Assembly (NCBI GenBank): GCA_963930645.1
Contig: OZ005662.1
Span: 80,854,841-80,918,840 of the forward strand
Reading direction: 5' to 3'
DNA: 64,000 nucleotides
From: Salticus scenicus
Taxonomy: Eukaryota; Arthropoda; Arachnida; Araneae; Salticidae
Positions 12,330-24,429 of the stretch are shown piece by piece. Below the pieces are notes generated by a model that was not told the origin of the DNA, ran no database searches, and saw only the letters and a list, made by a program, of their open reading frames with translations. Numbering within the stretch: the stretch's first letter is position 1; every line of letters starts with the position of its first letter. A program made the position numbers and the translations under genes.

Positions 12330-12840
12330 AAATAATTTGAGACCATAGGTCATAATGATAAAGAATTTTTCATTGTGTCTCTGTAAAAATCTATAAGCGC
12401 TAGATTCACCAAAATCTATACTGCTTGCGCAACGGTAAATAACATGTATATAAATTTTCAGCTGAATCGAATATGAAGTTTAGACGCTATCGAATTTTAA
12501 ATAATTTTAGCCTATAGGCCATAATGATAAAGAATTTTTCTTTGTGACTCTGTAAAAAAAACTATAAATGCTATTCATCAAAATCTTTACAGTTTTTGTG
12601 AAGATGGCTTTTAACATGTATATAACTTCACTGCTCAAATGAACGAAGCATTTAGACCTTATTGTACTTTAAAAATTTTGATCCCATAAGCCATAATGAT
12701 AAAGAATTTTTATTTGCGTTCCTGTAAAAAAAGTATAAGTGCTAGATTCACAAAAATCTATAGGGTTAGTAGTATGGTGACTTATAACATACGTACTAAC
12801 TTTTAGCTCATTTGAACAAAGCGTTTAGACCCTATCGTGT
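12330..12840 (+). repeat. Tandem repeat, three units of about 170-175 bp
   Basis: Each unit starts around CATAATGATAAAGAATTTTT (near 12350, 12521, 12692) and continues with a TCTGTAAAAA segment and a GTTTAGACCTTAT-like segment. An inverted single unit lies at 9690-9890. Confidence 0.8.
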
Positions 12841-12905
12841 TCACTCACACACATGTACACATACATCTTCGTAAAAGTAGCAAAAACGAACTCAAGGGAT
12901 CTTAA

Positions 12906-13456
12906 CCCTTTGAAGCAGATTTCTCATCAAACATAATTTTTGCATTTTTTTGATAGTTTTAAGTTATTTTAGATCTAAATTTCAGTTAAATATTTCAATT
13001 CAATCATTTCAATCTAAATTTCAATTAAATATTTAAAATTTTAATTATCTTTGGTTCTAAAATATAGAGTGGGGCACCGGTGTCCCTTTCTACGTTAAAG
13101 GTAAATTCATCATGGGACACGGGCGTCCCATGAATAAATATTTTTACAAATTGCACTTATTTACAATTGCGTAGATATAGGAGTAGCAATAATTCATTAC
13201 TGATCTTTTTTAAATAACGGAATTTAATTAGAAATAAATTTTTGAAATTGGTTGATAAAATTTTTTCAAACTACTTTCATTTAACATTTTTATTTTAGCA
13301 AAAAATTTACTCTGATAATCTAATAGATTTTTTATAGTACCTATTAGACTCTCTTTTATAATAAAAAAAACTATCAAATAATAATAATATTTGTAATAAG
13401 AGCGTCAAAAAATAAATAAGCAAAAGGGACACCAGTGTCCCATCTGCGTCAAAGAG
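12906..13456. mobile_element. piggyBac-type MITE, 551 bp
   Basis: TTAA flanks both ends (12902-12905, 13457-13460), the target duplication typical of piggyBac elements. The termini are CCCTTTGAAGCAGAT on the left and the complement of CTCTTTGACGCAGAT on the right. Subterminal palindromes of the GGGACACC-GTGTCCC type occur near 13072, 13115 and 13424. No transposase is encoded. The joined flanks match the uninterrupted copy of the host repeat near 9650, which confirms the insertion site. Confidence 0.85.
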
Positions 13457-13731
13457 TTAAAACGTACCTAGAGATACACAAAAATCTCAAATTCGAATTT
13501 TTGTCCTGATTACAGTACTTTCCTTGCATATCCATGTTCAGAAAGTAGAAAAAAAAAATGCTTTATTTCCATTTTTCTACACAGGTCTGCAATTGCTTTG
13601 TACTAATCGCAGTATACGGAGAAACATAAAGATAAAAAATAAAAATAAAAATAATAATTTGTCCACATTTTTTTTTTTTTTTTTTTTAATTAGGTAGTGT
13701 TAATATTTCCGTTATTTAAGAAAATTCTCAC

Positions 13732-14045
13732 CTGCGTCATAGTTAGATTTATTACAGGACTCTGTCGTTAAAACTATAGTCAGGACACCATCAGGAACGA
13801 GTGTGGACTTCTCCATCAGGTTGGATCTCTGCAAAAACTTATGATATCCCCTACCCGTAGTATTTGTAAACACGTGTGAAATGTGTTTCTCGCAATCTTT
13901 CTGTCCATCAACTGTTTTTATGGCCAAAGAATATGAGATGCATTTTGAAGGGCCAGATAAACGGCGAAAAAAATAAATACTAATATATCCAACTGAATTG
14001 TCCTCTGGGTCACCATTCGGATAGACCCTCAGATACCAGTATTGT
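13732..14045 (-). CDS. Internal exon encoding a MATH (TRAF-C-like) domain
   Basis: The frame contains YWYLRVYPNG, an ISYSLAIKTVDGQ strand, GRGYHKFLQRSNL and LVPDGVLTIVLTTE. These are the ordered beta-strand signatures of the C-terminal two thirds of a MATH domain, closest in style to speckle-type POZ (SPOP/TDPOZ-like) proteins. In that family the MATH domain recruits substrates to a Cullin-3 ubiquitin ligase through a following BTB domain. The acceptor GATGTATAG ends at 14046, with TTGTTTCTTTTA before it. The donor is a strong CAG/GTGAG at 13732/13731. The exon is 314 bp. The N-terminal strands of the domain must lie in an upstream exon, not seen in this window. No BTB domain is visible downstream. 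The exon joins the zinc-finger exon at 8702 in phase. The nearest large families are SPOP-like and TRAF proteins. I cannot decide between them. Confidence 0.8.
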
Positions 14046-15640
14046 CTATACATCATACGTAAAAGAAACAACTTAATGTAAGGATTGTGCATAATCACTC
14101 AATCTTTATTGTGTATCAAGATATTACAGCTCATGTTTTCCGAAACAATTATTTTCGTACAATAATCTATAATCTATGCGGTATTTATTCGTAGAATAAT
14201 ATTGTAAAAGATTACCAAGGCCCTGGAAAAAATTATAAGGTCAATTAAATAGCCAGTTAGCCTAGGGTTTATGCAAATTTGTCGGGTGAACCCCCCTCCC
14301 CCCACCAAAAAAAAAAAAATGTAAAGTATGCAAATGATTTGTTAATTATAATGCACTTTAATTAAAATTTAATCTATATATTAATAGGCAAGCATAAAAT
14401 TTGTAGTCCCTTTTTAACAGATTAATTATGGGAGTAGAGGGTTGAAAATGGTATCATTCGAAAGGTATGGTTAGCCGGAAGGTGCGAATATAAATATTAT
14501 TTTCTTACGATGTCAAGAAGGTATTTAAAAATACATTTATTTTTTATGCATTTTTCCCCATTTTCCCCTTTTATACACGTATTCCTTTACATTAAAAAAT
14601 ACCTAAAAGTAGAAAGTTGTTAAATCTGGCAATTTCATAAAGCTCTCAAATAAAACCATAGACACAGTAATTTGCATAATGTAGCATCACTATACGCAAG
14701 CGAAGTGATGACGTCACTGTCTGTCCATGGAGCCATGAAAAAGATTTTCTATGTAAATCGTCCATTGGATTTTTTGTAAAAAAATATTAAAAACTAACGG
14801 AAATTATCTGCCGGTATTTGGGAATCCGCGATTGTAATGAAAACTTCCAGTTTCGAATGTAAACATAAACATTTCATTTCCAAGGGTGATATATAAACAA
14901 TAAATATTCAACTAATATACTAATTAAAAGGAAAATGGATTTGTTACTAACTGCTGCATGTATAAGTAGACGATACGGAAAAAATTCCGATTTCCGTTTT
15001 TTGTTGAATTTACATGTTTTGAGCTTTCTTTACGTTTCAATTAACTGAAATTGGCTACTTATTTTTTAAAAAAGTGTCTTTACTGCTAGCTTTTGTGGGT
15101 AGAAGAAACAAGTAGAAGATACATAAAAACTTTTGATTTCCGGTTTTTGATGAATTTACACGTTTTGAGATTTCCTTGCATTTGAATTAAGTGAAATTGA
15201 CTACTTATTTTTATTTTTTAAAAAGTGGATTTATTATTCTTTCCTCTGCATATATAAGTAGAAAATATAAGATTCAGAAAAGTTTTAGATTTTCGGTTTT
15301 CGATAAAGTTACACGTTTTGAAATTTCCCGAACTCAATTCAACCATTTTTGAAAAATATCTTTTTTTTTTTTTTTTTTGTTCAAACAATGTACTTTATGA
15401 ACCAATCGAATTAATTTAACAGAAATTGATACTTGGTTGGGCCTTTGGTTTGACATGGTACCTATTAGCTTCTGGGCTGTATCACACAACAAGGGGCGTT
15501 TTCACGTTGCGATTTTTTCTCATTTCAGGAAAGGCTAACAACTACAGAGAGAAATAGTTATATTAAGTAAAGCTCTGCTGATTCAGTTAGAGTGAATATC
15601 GGCAAACAATTGCCGCAGCTGTGTTGCAATTGCATTCCGT
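14046..15640. other. Dispersed-repeat mosaic, no gene
   Basis: Bases 14690-14900 are repeated, diverged, at 38740-39060, 61200-61460 and, inverted, 61850-62100; they share an AAGCGAAGTG-TGACGTCACTG segment. Bases 14980-15340 hold three loose tandem copies around ATTTACACGTTTTGAGATTTC. Bases 15480-15650 hold units of the 141 bp dispersed repeat. Confidence 0.6.
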
Positions 15641-15720
15641 TTAGGACAAGGCAATAACTTTGTTTTGCTTCGCTTTGCAAAAAAAAAAATGGTCGAGTGT
15701 CGACCACTGGGCGATACTAG
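15641..15720 (+). mobile_element. Helitron 3' end
   Basis: A perfect 6 bp hairpin GGTCGA-GTG-TCGACC (15691-15705) is followed after 11 bases by CTAG (15717-15720) and then T. This fits the Helitron 3' terminus. The 5' end was not located. Confidence 0.55.
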
Positions 15721-15905
15721 TTTTAATTAATGAATTAATTACAATATTAGATATTAATCTTATTTTCTGTTGGAAAAAAGTATAGTCGTCAATTTTTTTG
15801 GTGGGAATTACAAATTTTCTGAGGTCTGAGAAACCACGCAATTTAAAAGGTACCCTAATAGCGTATTTAGGGTTACTTTAATTTTTCTCCGTGTTATTGG
15901 CAACG

Positions 15906-16405
15906 ATGCCGAGGCACAAAAAATATTGTCCTCTGCAGAATGTGGGAAAATCCTTGGAATGTAAGCGAGTGGAATGAGTGGTGCAGCTATTTCGAGGTCT
16001 GTTGGTAGGTCTAAAACAGTAGTCAATACTTAAAAAAAAAAAAAATCCTTCAAAATATGATAAATGCAAGCGCCCAGGAAGACCTAGGGCACTTTCAAGC
16101 CACCGATTTTTTTCCCGATGCATGGGCGTGCGACAAAAAAATGTCTTCTTCTGAAATAGTTTGTGTTTTAAGTCTACCATGTACCAGCCAAACTGACCGC
16201 AATGTTTTAAGTTCCATCCCGAGTACACAGTTCGTAAAATTACAATCTTGACCACGCTTGACAAAAAAGCTGAAAAATACGTTTCGTGGAGATAAAGGGA
16301 AAAAATATTTTTTTTCGGATGAGAAAAAAAAATAATTTTAATGGGCCAGACGACTTTAAAAAATCCTGGCATGATGTTAAAAAACAAGAAAGAAAAATCA
16401 TGCAG
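15906..16405 (+). pseudogene. Tc1-like transposase relic
   Basis: The relic starts with MPRHKKYCPLQ. In another frame it continues with SGAAISRSVGRSKTVVNT (helix-turn-helix region), then KCKRPGRPRALSS (AT-hook-like linker). It ends with FFSDEKKNNFNG and SWHDVKKQE, the first catalytic Asp block. Several frameshifts and stops break it, and the second Asp and final Glu regions are absent. It belongs to a different Tc1 lineage from the element at 5853. Its 3' end runs directly into the higher-order tandem repeat. Confidence 0.7.
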
Positions 16406-18310
16406 TACCCATTAATTAGTAACACTTTCCAACTGTACGTAATTGTTGTATCGAATAACTTTTAATATTCTTTCTTTACGTTATCACACAACAAACAGAA
16501 GGACTGAAAAATATACAGATAGACTAATTGATTTTAAAATTACTTTTAATCCTTTTGGAAAGTGTTAAAAAGGCTTAACGCAAAAGAAAATGCAGCCATT
16601 AGATTATAATTACAGCTTTTGATCTCTCTGAATATTTTAGTGTAGCCCTGTAAATCAGAAAGTTAATCATATCATATTCTACACAAAATATTATTTTAGA
16701 ATATAAATAATACATTTCAATATTTTTGTAATTTTTCAGTAGAAAGACTTTTAAATATAACTTTCAAAAAATTCTGCAATAAAACGTAATGCACTGGCAA
16801 TTTTTTTGTTGTTGTTGTCCCTGTAAACAAAGTAGTTGTACAGGACCTATTAATGTCATTTTAAATAGGGGCCTTTCTATACGGAAAATATTTATAAAAA
16901 TAACACTCAAAGAACACAATGCTTTCGAATGCTTTTAGGTGTCCCTGTACACAAACCAGAACAGATATTCACTCCATTTTCAATTTGGAACGTCCGATAG
17001 TGAACTTCAATAAAATATATCAGTTTGAGAAATTCCATAAGTATTTACAGGAGTTAGAGCGTGGACAGACAGATAGACAGACAGATGGACAGAACACAAA
17101 CTGAAATCATATTCACACTTAAAAATGTTAGAAAGTGTTAAAAACGCTTAATGTAAACGAAAGTACAATTCTAGCAAATTTTTATTAAAAACTCTTAATA
17201 TAAATGGATATTTTTGTGTCACCCTGTAAATCTAATGCTAATCATGCTACATTCTATGCAAAGAATTTTTTTGTGCATTTAAATAACATATTTCAATTTC
17301 CTAAAACTTCGTGAAAAGTAAAGTTATTAAAATTTGATTTATAGAAATGTCTGTCATAGAACGCAAAGCTTTGGAATACTTTTGAGTGTCCCTGTATATA
17401 AATCGGTGGTGGTATGTCCTCTATTTATACAGGACACATCCAATAGGGAATTTGAATAACATATTCCAATTTCATTAAGATATGTCTACAGTAAATGTAT
17501 GAAAATATGGTTTATAAAAATAAATCTCATAGAACACAATGCTTTTAAATAATTTCGGGTATCCCTGTACACAGACCAGTAGTGGTATAAACTTCATTTG
17601 CAATAGGGAACATACCATAGTGAAATTGAATAACATATATCAGTTTCAGGAAATTCCATAAATATTTACGGGAGTTAGAGCTCGGACAGACAGACAGGCA
17701 GACAGACAGACGGACATGCAGATACACAAAACTCAAATCATATTCACGCTTAAAAAATGCTAGAAAGTGTTAAAAACTCTTAAAGTAAACGAAAGTACAA
17801 CTCTAGTAATTTTTTATTAATACTTCTTAATATAACTGGATATTTTTGTGCCACCGTGTAAATCTAATGCTAATCCTGCTATATTCTATGCAAAGCATTC
17901 TTTTGTGCATTTAAATAACATATTTCAATTTCCTAAAACTTCGTGGAAAGTAAAGTTATTAAAATTTGATTTATAGAAATATCTCTCATAGAACGCTATG
18001 CTTTGAAATACTTTCGAGTGTCCCTGTACATAAACCGATGGTGATATTCTCCTCCATTTTATACAGGAAACATCCGATAGTTAACTTGAATAACATATTT
18101 CAGCTTCATTAAGATATGTCTACAGTAAAGGTATGAAAGTATGGTTTATAGATACATACCTCTACTAGGACACAATGCTTTGAAATACTTTCGGGTGTCC
18201 CTGTACACAAACCAGCAGAGGTATAAACTCCATTTTCAATAGGGACTGTCCGATAGTGAACTTGAATAACATATATCAGTTTCAAGAAATTCCATAAGTA
18301 TTTACACGCT
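16406..18310 (+). repeat. Higher-order tandem repeat, about 620-630 bp units
   Basis: The block is built from 190 bp modules around AATAACATATTTCAATTTC, GGTTTATAGAAATA, CTTTCGGGTGTCCCTGTACA and AACATCCGATAGTGAA. After about three modules each larger unit ends with a GACA-rich run (17060-17095, 17688-17715). The same family forms the arms of the foldback element at 31442-38342. This copy has no recognised terminal repeats and stops abruptly where the 141 bp repeat begins. Confidence 0.85.
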
Positions 18311-18379
18311 TTATTGCGTGTAATCAAACAAAACTTGATATGTAAGAAGGTTATTACGAGACATATGCTGATTCAATCT

Positions 18380-18735
18380 GAATGCTTATCGGCAACAGGT
18401 GTCGCCTACACAGTGATTTCCGCAATTTAAGGGTAGGGTATATCTCGAGAACTACTGCACAGAATTGCATATAAATTTATATGTAGATGCACCTTGACAT
18501 AAATTAGTACCTCTCAACTTTTTGTGTCAACCGCTCAACAGGAGGCGCTGCTACACAGCGATTTCTACAATTTAAGAAAAGGCTATATCTCAGGTTCTAT
18601 TGCCTATTGTCAAACAAAACTTGATATGTGAGAAAACCATTTTGAGACATTATGAAGATTGAAGTTGGATGTTTATAGATGGCGCGGTTATACTGGAAAT
18701 TTCCTTGCTAACGGGAAAGCTATATCCCAACTTGT
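18380..18735 (+). repeat. Three units of the 141 bp dispersed repeat
   Basis: This is a second copy of the trimer seen at 11340-11740, with the same unit order and the same AATCAAACAAAACTTGATAT segment before it. Confidence 0.75.
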
Positions 18736-18839
18736 ATGAAATTTATACTCTATAAAAAAAAAAAAAAAGGCACGAAGAAGGAGTAATGCGAAATAGGCAC
18801 AAATTCACATGCATATAGGATTCGATGGAAATTGTAACA

Positions 18840-18945
18840 TTTTAAAGTTTGGCTGCCATCAGAGGCACACCGGTCCGATGTGCAAAGTGTGCGGCGCACA
18901 CAGGCGCCAGGTAAAGAAAGGCGCCAGCGGAGAATAAATTACATA
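18840..18945. mobile_element. hAT-like terminal fragment
   Basis: GTGTGCGGCGCACACAGGCGCC lies within a GC-rich patch and resembles the patch at 22650-22715 (TTGCACACAGGCGCC). Such GGCGCC-rich ends are common in hAT elements. The matching second terminus was not found, so the assignment is weak. Confidence 0.3.
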
Positions 18946-19479
18946 TATATATATATATATATAAGTAATAAATCAAAGAATGTATATATTGTTTTACTGA
19001 ATCTGATTTCATAATGCCGGTCTGAAGCCATATGCGACTAGTGTGGCTAAATAATGTGCCTTGAAAAATATACTGGTAAAACTTGTGTTCCTCAAATACT
19101 TTAGGTTTTTTGTGAAGGGGCACGTTAAAAGTAGAATAACTTTGTATAGATACGCCTAACTTCAGCAAAATTTTCTTTGGCTTTTTTAACATATCAAAGC
19201 ATTCTATTGAAATTTAAAAGGGCGCTTTAATCTCTCCCCTCCCCTCCCCTCTTCTGCCAGAAAAAGGCCACTAAGGTTAATAAAAAGACAACATATTTCG
19301 ACTGAAAAAATTAAAATTTGATAGAACCTGAGATTTTATTTAGAGTAGCTTTTCCATTTGAATTATCGATGTAACATCTATATTAATAAAATCAGACTTT
19401 TGTCTAAAAATTTCTCATATTCGAAAAAAAAATTGCGATATATTCACGTTTCTCATATTGTGAAAGCTAAATGTGACTT

Positions 19480-19765
19480 CAGAAATTTTTCTGTGTGTGT
19501 GTGCGTGTGCGTGTGCGGTTATTGTGTTTGCATGTTTATAAAATTTTTGTCTGGGTATCAGGAGAACACCTGGACAGAATTCAACAACACTTGACAGAAA
19601 TTACCGAACTTAAAATTATATCAATCAACTTTCGTAAATTACGCCCCATTTCTCCCTTGAGGGAGGGGGAGAGCAGGAGGCAAAAACACGTTTCCATAAC
19701 TCTGCTTCAAATTGCTTCACAGTGAAGAAATTGCACATGAAGAGTCTAGAATTGAGTACAAAAAA

Positions 19766-19796
<31 letters not shown>

Positions 19797-20640
19797 AATA
19801 AAAATAATAATCATTGTCTACGATTTGAAAATTTTTAATTTTTAAGGGAGGAGATGAAAATCGATTTTAGGGGGAATTTTGTAAATTCTGGATTTTTTAG
19901 TAGAAATTTACCAAAAATGGTACAAAAAGGATGAAAACAGTTATGCATCTTCTTTAAGATATATTTCCAAAACCCATTTTTGGTGTTTGTGATTTTCGAT
20001 ATTGGTGGGGGGGGGGGGGGGGTTAAGAGGGAATGAATTCGAGACCCTTCTTTTAGCGTTAAATTAATCCTGGGAAATTTGAGAGTTCCAGTCACGAATT
20101 TTGGTGCATGTATTGTCTAGACGCATCCGATGCGTATACTGACGGGATTATACGAAATTTCCCCTCACCCTTTTCAAAGAAGAAAGGATGTAAAAAGCAC
20201 GTTTCTAAGCATAACTAGTCTCCAAGTTACTTTACGGTGAGGAAATTGCATATGGGGAAACTAGACTTACGTACAAAAAAAGAAAAAAAATCTACAATTT
20301 TCGATTTTTTGAGTTTTAAGGAGGGGAGGGGAAAACTCGATTTTGTGGTGAAATTTCGCTTCTTTAAGATATTTCCAAAATCCCATTTTTAGTCTTTTTG
20401 TAATTTTGATTTGGAGGGGGGGCGTAAAGATGGGTTAAATTCGATACCCCCCCCCCCTTGTTTTAGCGTTAAATTTGACGCGTAAAATCTATGGGAACTG
20501 CGGTCATGAATATAGGTACGTAAATTGTTTATATTTATCCGACACCTATTGTAACGGGATCCCCACTTTCTTTCCTTGAGGCCATGCACAAACACGTTTC
20601 CAAACGTAATCTTACTCCAAATTATCTCAGCAAGAATAAA
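19480..20640. repeat. Large tandem repeat, period about 413 bp
   Basis: Copies around 20092 and 20505 share a sequence of the form CACGAATTTTGGTGCATGTA, a CATCCGA segment, a GGATGTAAAAAGCACGTTTC-like segment and a TTTTAGCGTTAAATT end. A TG-rich run lies at 19490-19515, and long G and C runs at 20006-20022 and 20446-20458. A diverged single copy lies at 1200-1700. Confidence 0.7.
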
Positions 20641-22630
20641 TTTTATGTGTGGATTAATTGTTTTCGAAATTACTCTGTCATAATTACTAGTAACGTCAGT
20701 GTAAAATATTTTTCTAAATTTGAAATAATCAAAAAGTACTTATGCTCCACAAAGGTGTCAGACAAATTTTTAAATTTTACAATTACATCGATAGTATAAG
20801 ACAGTTTGGACTAAATGGATATATATTATTCCAGAATTCACAAAAACGCAAGCAAATTAATTAAATTTCTTTAAATAATATTTTCTGTTCAAATGTTCTA
20901 AATAATCTACTGTTCTAAATAATCTACTTTAAAACTTAATAATTTTTATTATGTAGCCTTGTTTTATTTACTTATAAATTTATCTATTATTTATATCTGC
21001 ACAGAGTACAAACGTCACGGTAAAATAGTTTAAAACAAATTTTTCTATCTTACTATTATATGGAAAAACACATAAAAATTTACATTCAAATTATATAAAA
21101 AGTTTGGATAATCAGAATGGGCAAAATTCCTTTCACTAGATGTTTTTTCCCCTGTTAAATATTTTTTATCGATATGTACCAAGTAATATTTATTATATTC
21201 TACTATTTTATGTATTTATAAATTTATTATTATTATTTTTTTTTTTTTAAGAAAAAAGAAAGAAAGAAACTTCAATAATTAATCAAGTCAAATCTTGTCA
21301 TTATATCGAAAGTCATATACTAATTTGATCTTAAGAGTATTTCGAGAGTTTTCAATAATAAACTGAAAAAAAATAAAATTCACTACTGGATATTATTATT
21401 ATTATTATTATTGTTATGAATTCTTAACTTTATATATACTTATAAATTCCATTTATTTGTTCTAGTGCAAAATGTTAAACTCATTTATATGTGCAAACAT
21501 ACTACGATAGTACGACTAATTAAATATTTTTTTCATTTTGCATTGCAAAGAATTAAACCGCTTTCCTAAATGAAAGGCGTTGTTGGAATAAAAGCAGATT
21601 TACAATTAAAATGCAAATAAGGAGCAGTTCATTCAATTTTAACGGGGGTGGGGTACGAGGTGATTGTCAGCCTTGGATATAGACTTCGCAAATTAACGAT
21701 GAATTTGGCTACATTGCGATCAAACTTGGGGAGAAGTAATAATTTAGTGTTTCCAAAGTTTAGAGGCTCTATCTTTAATAATAACCAAGTTCTGGTATTT
21801 TCTGGATTCATCAATTGGCTTTTGGTTCAGAATAACCACGAAAGTTCGGAAAATCATGACAGAAATTTTAAAAACAGAAGAGACATTCCCAAAGAGTATC
21901 AGTTTCATTCGGAGATCTGTTCTGAACGTTCGTTTCGGTTTACATGGTCTATATTTATTCGTAAATGAGTAAAATTTCACTTTGTGGTGTTTTGAATATT
22001 GTTTTATGACTTTTTGAGGTATGAATTTGAATACGATAATTTGCGGGAATAATCCTTTAATAAAGTATATCTTTCGACAAGAAACTGCCTGTTTCTTTAC
22101 AATTACTTTTTACTTTTTTCACGCAAGAAAATCGACATTTTGGTAACAATATGAATAGAGACGGATATTTTGGATCAGTATGATATGCGTAATACTCACA
22201 AAAAGTGTAATGAAGTGAGGGAATGTTTAGTTTACTAAGACTTTTTTATTATTTTTTTTTCTTTTTGTGTTAAAATATTCATTTAAAAATTAGACTCAAA
22301 CTAATAGAAACGTTTACACTTACAACTTTCATCTAAGCCATTTATTCTAATGCCTCAACGCGGATTTTCTGCAACCACATTAGCACTAAATCTGACTAAT
22401 TTCGTTTCCTCTCTTTGCCTTCACAATTGTACCTCGAGCTTTTGCAACTCCTTGTAAAAGATTTTTTCGCTTTCTGCAAGATGCCCTTTTTATTTGTCTC
22501 TTTTTAAATTTCAGTTTATTTGATACATTTATCTTTTTATTAGCCATTCAATAAACTTATTACTACTAGGGTTCGAGATTGACTTGTTGAATAATAACTT
22601 TTTATAAAATGATTTAAAAATAAATAAATA
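20641..22630. other. AT-rich non-coding stretch
   Basis: No gene is seen. Bases 21640-21850 are a diverged copy of a dispersed repeat also present at 25100-25310; both contain CCAAAGTTTRGARGCTCTA. A (TTA)n-like run lies at 21392-21413. Confidence 0.55.
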
Positions 22631-22730
22631 AATAAATAAAAATAAAGGTAATATAGGGCGCCAACTGAAACTTTGCACACAGGCGCCTGATGATGCTGGC
22701 GCGCCCCTGGCTGCCATCGATTGAGCATTC
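22631..22730. mobile_element. hAT-like terminal fragment
   Basis: Read on the minus strand, the segment begins CAGGGGCGCGCCAGC and ends near TTGGCGCCCTAT. This is a GC-rich terminus of the hAT style, related to the patch at 18840. There is no transposase. Confidence 0.35.
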
Positions 22731-23352
22731 GACGCTCATCTTAACTGCGCACTTGGCAGAATATTAAAAATGAGAAATTTTGAGTCCAGGTCATAAATAC
22801 TTCGAGAATTTTATTCCGTTTGCTCAGAAAAACAGTAACCATGCCTCGCACACTGGTGCACAAAAACATGCGCAGACGTCAGCATTTGAGTGTGGTGTGT
22901 AGTTGGGCTCAAAGAAGCCGGTTTGTCTAATCTGCGAATTTTTTTACTACTGGATAAGAGGGTACCACTATTAGATCATATTAACAGGAATGGATGAACC
23001 ATGGGCAAACACAGCGTCAGGGAGGAAGCGATCGGCCTAAAGAGAGGACAGAAAGTGAGAACCAGTCAATCGCAAAGCGGTACTCAAAGATCCAATTCAT
23101 CATTATCGTCGATCGTATGTGCAATTGGTACTTCTGGTACAACTGGTCTATGTTATTATCTTTTTTCGTTTCATTTTTACTTTCTTCTATATGTAATATA
23201 GAGAAAGTATTGGATTCGTGAAAATTTTCGACCTCCGTTTTTTGATGGATTTACACGTTTTGGGATGTCCTGAACACGAATTGATAGTTTTTAGAAAATG
23301 TCTGTTTGTGTGTATCACGATTTTTGTGGACACTGTATCTTACGAACCAATG
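22731..23352. other. Unassigned stretch
   Basis: The frame at 23001-23201 begins MGKHSVREEAIGLKRGQK, which faintly recalls the N-terminus of a Tc1-like transposase, but the similarity ends after about 20 residues. Bases 23200-23350 belong to the dispersed family with a TTTACACGTTTTGGGATGTCC segment. Confidence 0.35.
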
Positions 23353-24240
23353 AATGAAATTTAACCAAACTTGATATTTAGTTGCACCCTGACATAAACT
23401 GGTGTTGATTAGATTTGGGGATTAATCGCTCAACAGGTGGCGCTGTGATCGCATTTTTTGTAAACTTTTAACATGGCAGTATAGAACAAAATGTCGTATA
23501 AATGTGCATAATGAGAGTTATTTTAAACTTGTGATTGTAAAATTAATATGAATCATTAATAATAGTAGTAGTTAACTAGGAAAAAAATTGTGCATGTGGG
23601 GGCATCTGTTCCCCCCCGGGGGGAAGACCCCTCGAGGGGGTGGTAAATTTTCAAGATGGGTATCTTTCGAAAGGTCTAGTCAATACCTTTAAAAGGAATG
23701 GTTGAACTATAAATCTGTGATAAGTTAACACAAAGTTATCGATTTTTTTTTTTACTTTTAACGAAAAAAAAAAAAAAAAAAAAACTTAGAAAAAAAAAAT
23801 CGTACATATATATATTTTTATTATTATTATTTATTTATTTTTTAACGAAATTTAACCAAACTTGGTATTTAGTTGGTCCCTGACATAAACTAGTGCTGAT
23901 TACACTTGGGGATCAATCGCTCAACAGGTGCCGCTGTGATCGCATACTTTCTAAATTTTTAACATGGTAGTATAGGACAAAATTTCGTATAAATGTACAT
24001 AATCAGAGTTATTTTTAACTTTTGACTGTTAAATTAATATTAATTATTGATAATAGTACTAGTTAACTAGGAAAAAATTTCTGTGTATGTCGGGGCATCT
24101 CTTCCCCCCTGGGGGGAAGGTATCCCCCGAGAGGGCGGTAAATTTTCAAGATGGGTATCTTTCGAAAGGTCTCGTCAATACCTTTAAAATGAATGGTTGA
24201 ACTATAAATCTGTGATAATTTAAAACAAAGTGTTTTTTTT
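23353..24240. repeat. Direct duplication, two copies of about 400 bp, offset about 490 bp
   Basis: Copies at 23353-23760 and 23843-24240 share GAAATTTAACCAAACTTG, a CGCTCAACAGGTGGCGCTGT-type segment, a CCCCCCGGGGGGAAG palindrome and GATGGGTATCTTTCGAAAGG. Poly-A and poly-T runs separate them. An inverted fragment lies at 5560-5700. Confidence 0.8.
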
Positions 24241-24299
24241 TTTTTTTTTTACTTAAAAAAAAAAAAAATCTTTTTTTTTTTTTTTTTTAAAAATATTGT

Positions 24300-24368
24300 T
24301 TATTGTTACTGAGTGAATTTGTATAGGAAAATGTAGAAGAAAGTCTTGTGGTGGCCACAACATACTAG
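24300..24368 (+). mobile_element. Helitron 3' end
   Basis: TTGTGG-TGG-CCACAA forms a perfect 6 bp hairpin (24346-24360), followed by CATACTAG (CTAG at 24365-24368) and T. This is the clearest Helitron terminus here. A degenerate sibling ends at 11953. Confidence 0.6.
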
Positions 24369-24429
24369 TTTTTCATTGTGAGAGTGAGTTTTTTTCCTTT
24401 CCTGTGTTTATGATAGGTGATTTAGAACA

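Larger units (their letters stand above)
9567..13551. mobile_element. Composite inverted-repeat structure of a dispersed repeat family
   Basis: The left end (9567-9900) and right end (12330-13551) are inverted copies. Outer sequences are ACTTTCCGAACA on the left and the complement of ACTTTCTGAACA on the right, both followed inward by GGAAAGTA-TGTAATC. The left arm holds a TGTATG-rich run and one copy of a 170-180 bp unit. The right arm holds three tandem copies of that unit. It may be one long-inverted-repeat element or two opposed copies of the same family. The right arm is interrupted by a piggyBac-type insertion. Confidence 0.55.

Noticed and set aside
15878..16387. 169-codon open frame on the minus strand
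   Set aside because: It is the antisense of the Tc1-like transposase relic on the plus strand and has no domain of its own.
22684..22710. CTGATGA at 22686 as a further hammerhead
   Set aside because: No GAAA follows a stem II, and the patch is explained by a hAT-like terminus.
22994..23221. Two overlapping open frames with GLKRGQK-like residues, possible Tc1 transposase N-terminus
   Set aside because: Similarity covers about 20 residues only, with no helix-turn-helix pattern or catalytic block nearby.
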